Source: an uncultured Bacteroidales bacterium (GTDB taxonomy: Bacteria; Bacteroidota; Bacteroidia; Bacteroidales; UBA3824). Taken from it: a stretch of 5,723 bases of DNA. A program made the translations under genes and the position numbers. Positions 5,595 through 5,723 of this stretch are shown one piece after another; position 1 is the stretch's first letter; each line of letters begins with the position of its first letter. The notes below the pieces were generated by a model, which worked only from the letters and a program-made list of their open reading frames with translations, did not search any database and had not been told where the DNA came from. The stretch covers positions 1 through 5,723 of the forward strand of contig CALFIU010000009.1 of the NCBI GenBank assembly GCA_937877455.1, in the 5' to 3' direction.

Positions 5595-5723
5595 TTAAAG
5601 AGAAATGTCGAAAATACCCAATTGAAAAAAATTGGCATTTTCGTCAACGGTTTTTTGACCCAATCGTTCAAAAAGTGCATTTTCGTCAGCGGTTTTTTGA
5701 CCCAATCGTACAAAAAGTGCATT
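5595..5723 (-). CDS. Possible C-terminus of a repeat protein (partial)
   Basis: A minus-strand frame entering from the window edge is open for 42 residues and ends at TAA (5597-5595). It reads as three 14-residue units, NALFVRLGQKTADE, NALFERLGQKTVDE and NANFFQLGIFDISL, the last degenerate, as is common at the end of a repeat protein. The start lies outside the window. It is uncertain because two other frames through the repeat are also open, including minus-strand MHFLNDWVKKPLTK units and plus-strand HFRQRFFDPIVQKV units. A non-coding minisatellite is equally possible. I do not recognise a family. Confidence 0.25.
   Translation of the reverse strand, partial: NALFVRLGQKTADENALFERLGQKTVDENANFFQLGIFDISL
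5635..5723. repeat. 42-bp tandem repeat, open at the window end
   Basis: Two full 42-bp units (5635-5676 and 5677-5718) differ at only two positions, A/G in CAACGG versus CAGCGG and T/A in CGTTCA versus CGTACA. A third begins at 5719 (GCATT) and is cut by the edge. A degenerate copy lies before them, clearest at about 5616-5634 where ACCCAAT and the A-run recur. The period is a multiple of three, so reading frames stay open through it. Each unit contains a short inverted repeat, TTTTTGA / TCAAAAA around nine bases in the first. The array probably stopped the assembly. Confidence 0.9.

Larger units (their letters stand above)
5387..5723. other. Gene-poor region upstream of rsfS
   Basis: These 337 bases hold no complete gene. 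From left to right on the plus strand: the A/T-rich rsfS leader with a 12-bp palindrome, the minus-strand promoter at 5512-5543, about 70 bases with no recognised signal, then a degenerate and two good copies of a 42-bp tandem repeat running off the edge. I see no tRNA, riboswitch or terminator with a GC-rich stem. Confidence 0.8.

Noticed and set aside
16..5723. Horizontal transfer of a Bacteroidota rsfS-ftsH block into an alphaproteobacterium
   Set aside because: No integrase, transposon ends, direct repeats or tRNA flank the boundary, genes on both sides are broken, and the contig carries an adapter. Transfer is not excluded but is the weaker explanation.
5616..5723. CRISPR array
   Set aside because: The whole 42-bp unit repeats with no unique spacers, so it is a simple tandem repeat.

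Overview
The window looks like two genomes joined end to end. Positions 1-15 are an exact copy of the 3' end of the Illumina TruSeq read-1 adapter, so the left edge is a contig end with untrimmed library sequence. From about 16 to 2060 the DNA reads as alphaproteobacterial: a DnaX with the alphaproteobacterial form of the AAA+ core and C-terminal motif, followed 18 bp later by a short type IV prepilin-like gene. Both genes have a Shine-Dalgarno sequence.

From about 2060 to the end the DNA reads as Bacteroidota (Bacteroidales-like), with all genes on the minus strand: rsfS, then ftsH 22 bp downstream, then a protein of four tandem DUF2007-like modules 25 bp further on. None of the three starts has a Shine-Dalgarno sequence, as is usual in that phylum. 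A promoter matching the Bacteroidota consensus (TTTG, 20 nt, TAnnTTTG) lies upstream of rsfS. From memory, the rsfS-ftsH pair is a common Bacteroidota arrangement, often followed by a DUF2007 gene and cdsA.

The two parts meet tail to tail around 2055-2085. No gene crosses this stretch intact. The DUF2007-like reading frame has no stop of its own there and runs on 121 bp antisense into the pilin gene, and a new alphaproteobacterial-looking frame starting at 2058 breaks off after a few codons. A chimeric join made in assembly, library preparation or amplification explains this better than gene transfer.

The right end (5387-5723) carries no complete gene. It holds the rsfS leader and promoter, then a 42-bp tandem repeat that runs off the window and probably explains why the contig ends there.

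Roles: DnaX is the clamp-loader ATPase of the replicative polymerase. The pilin-like protein would be an exported, membrane-anchored pilus or pseudopilus subunit. RsfS silences ribosomes under nutrient limitation and FtsH is the membrane quality-control protease. I see no CRISPR array, transposase, tRNA or rRNA, and no convincing new defence or mobile system. The points most worth following up are the join, the A8 slippage site in dnaX, the four-module protein and the 42-bp repeat.
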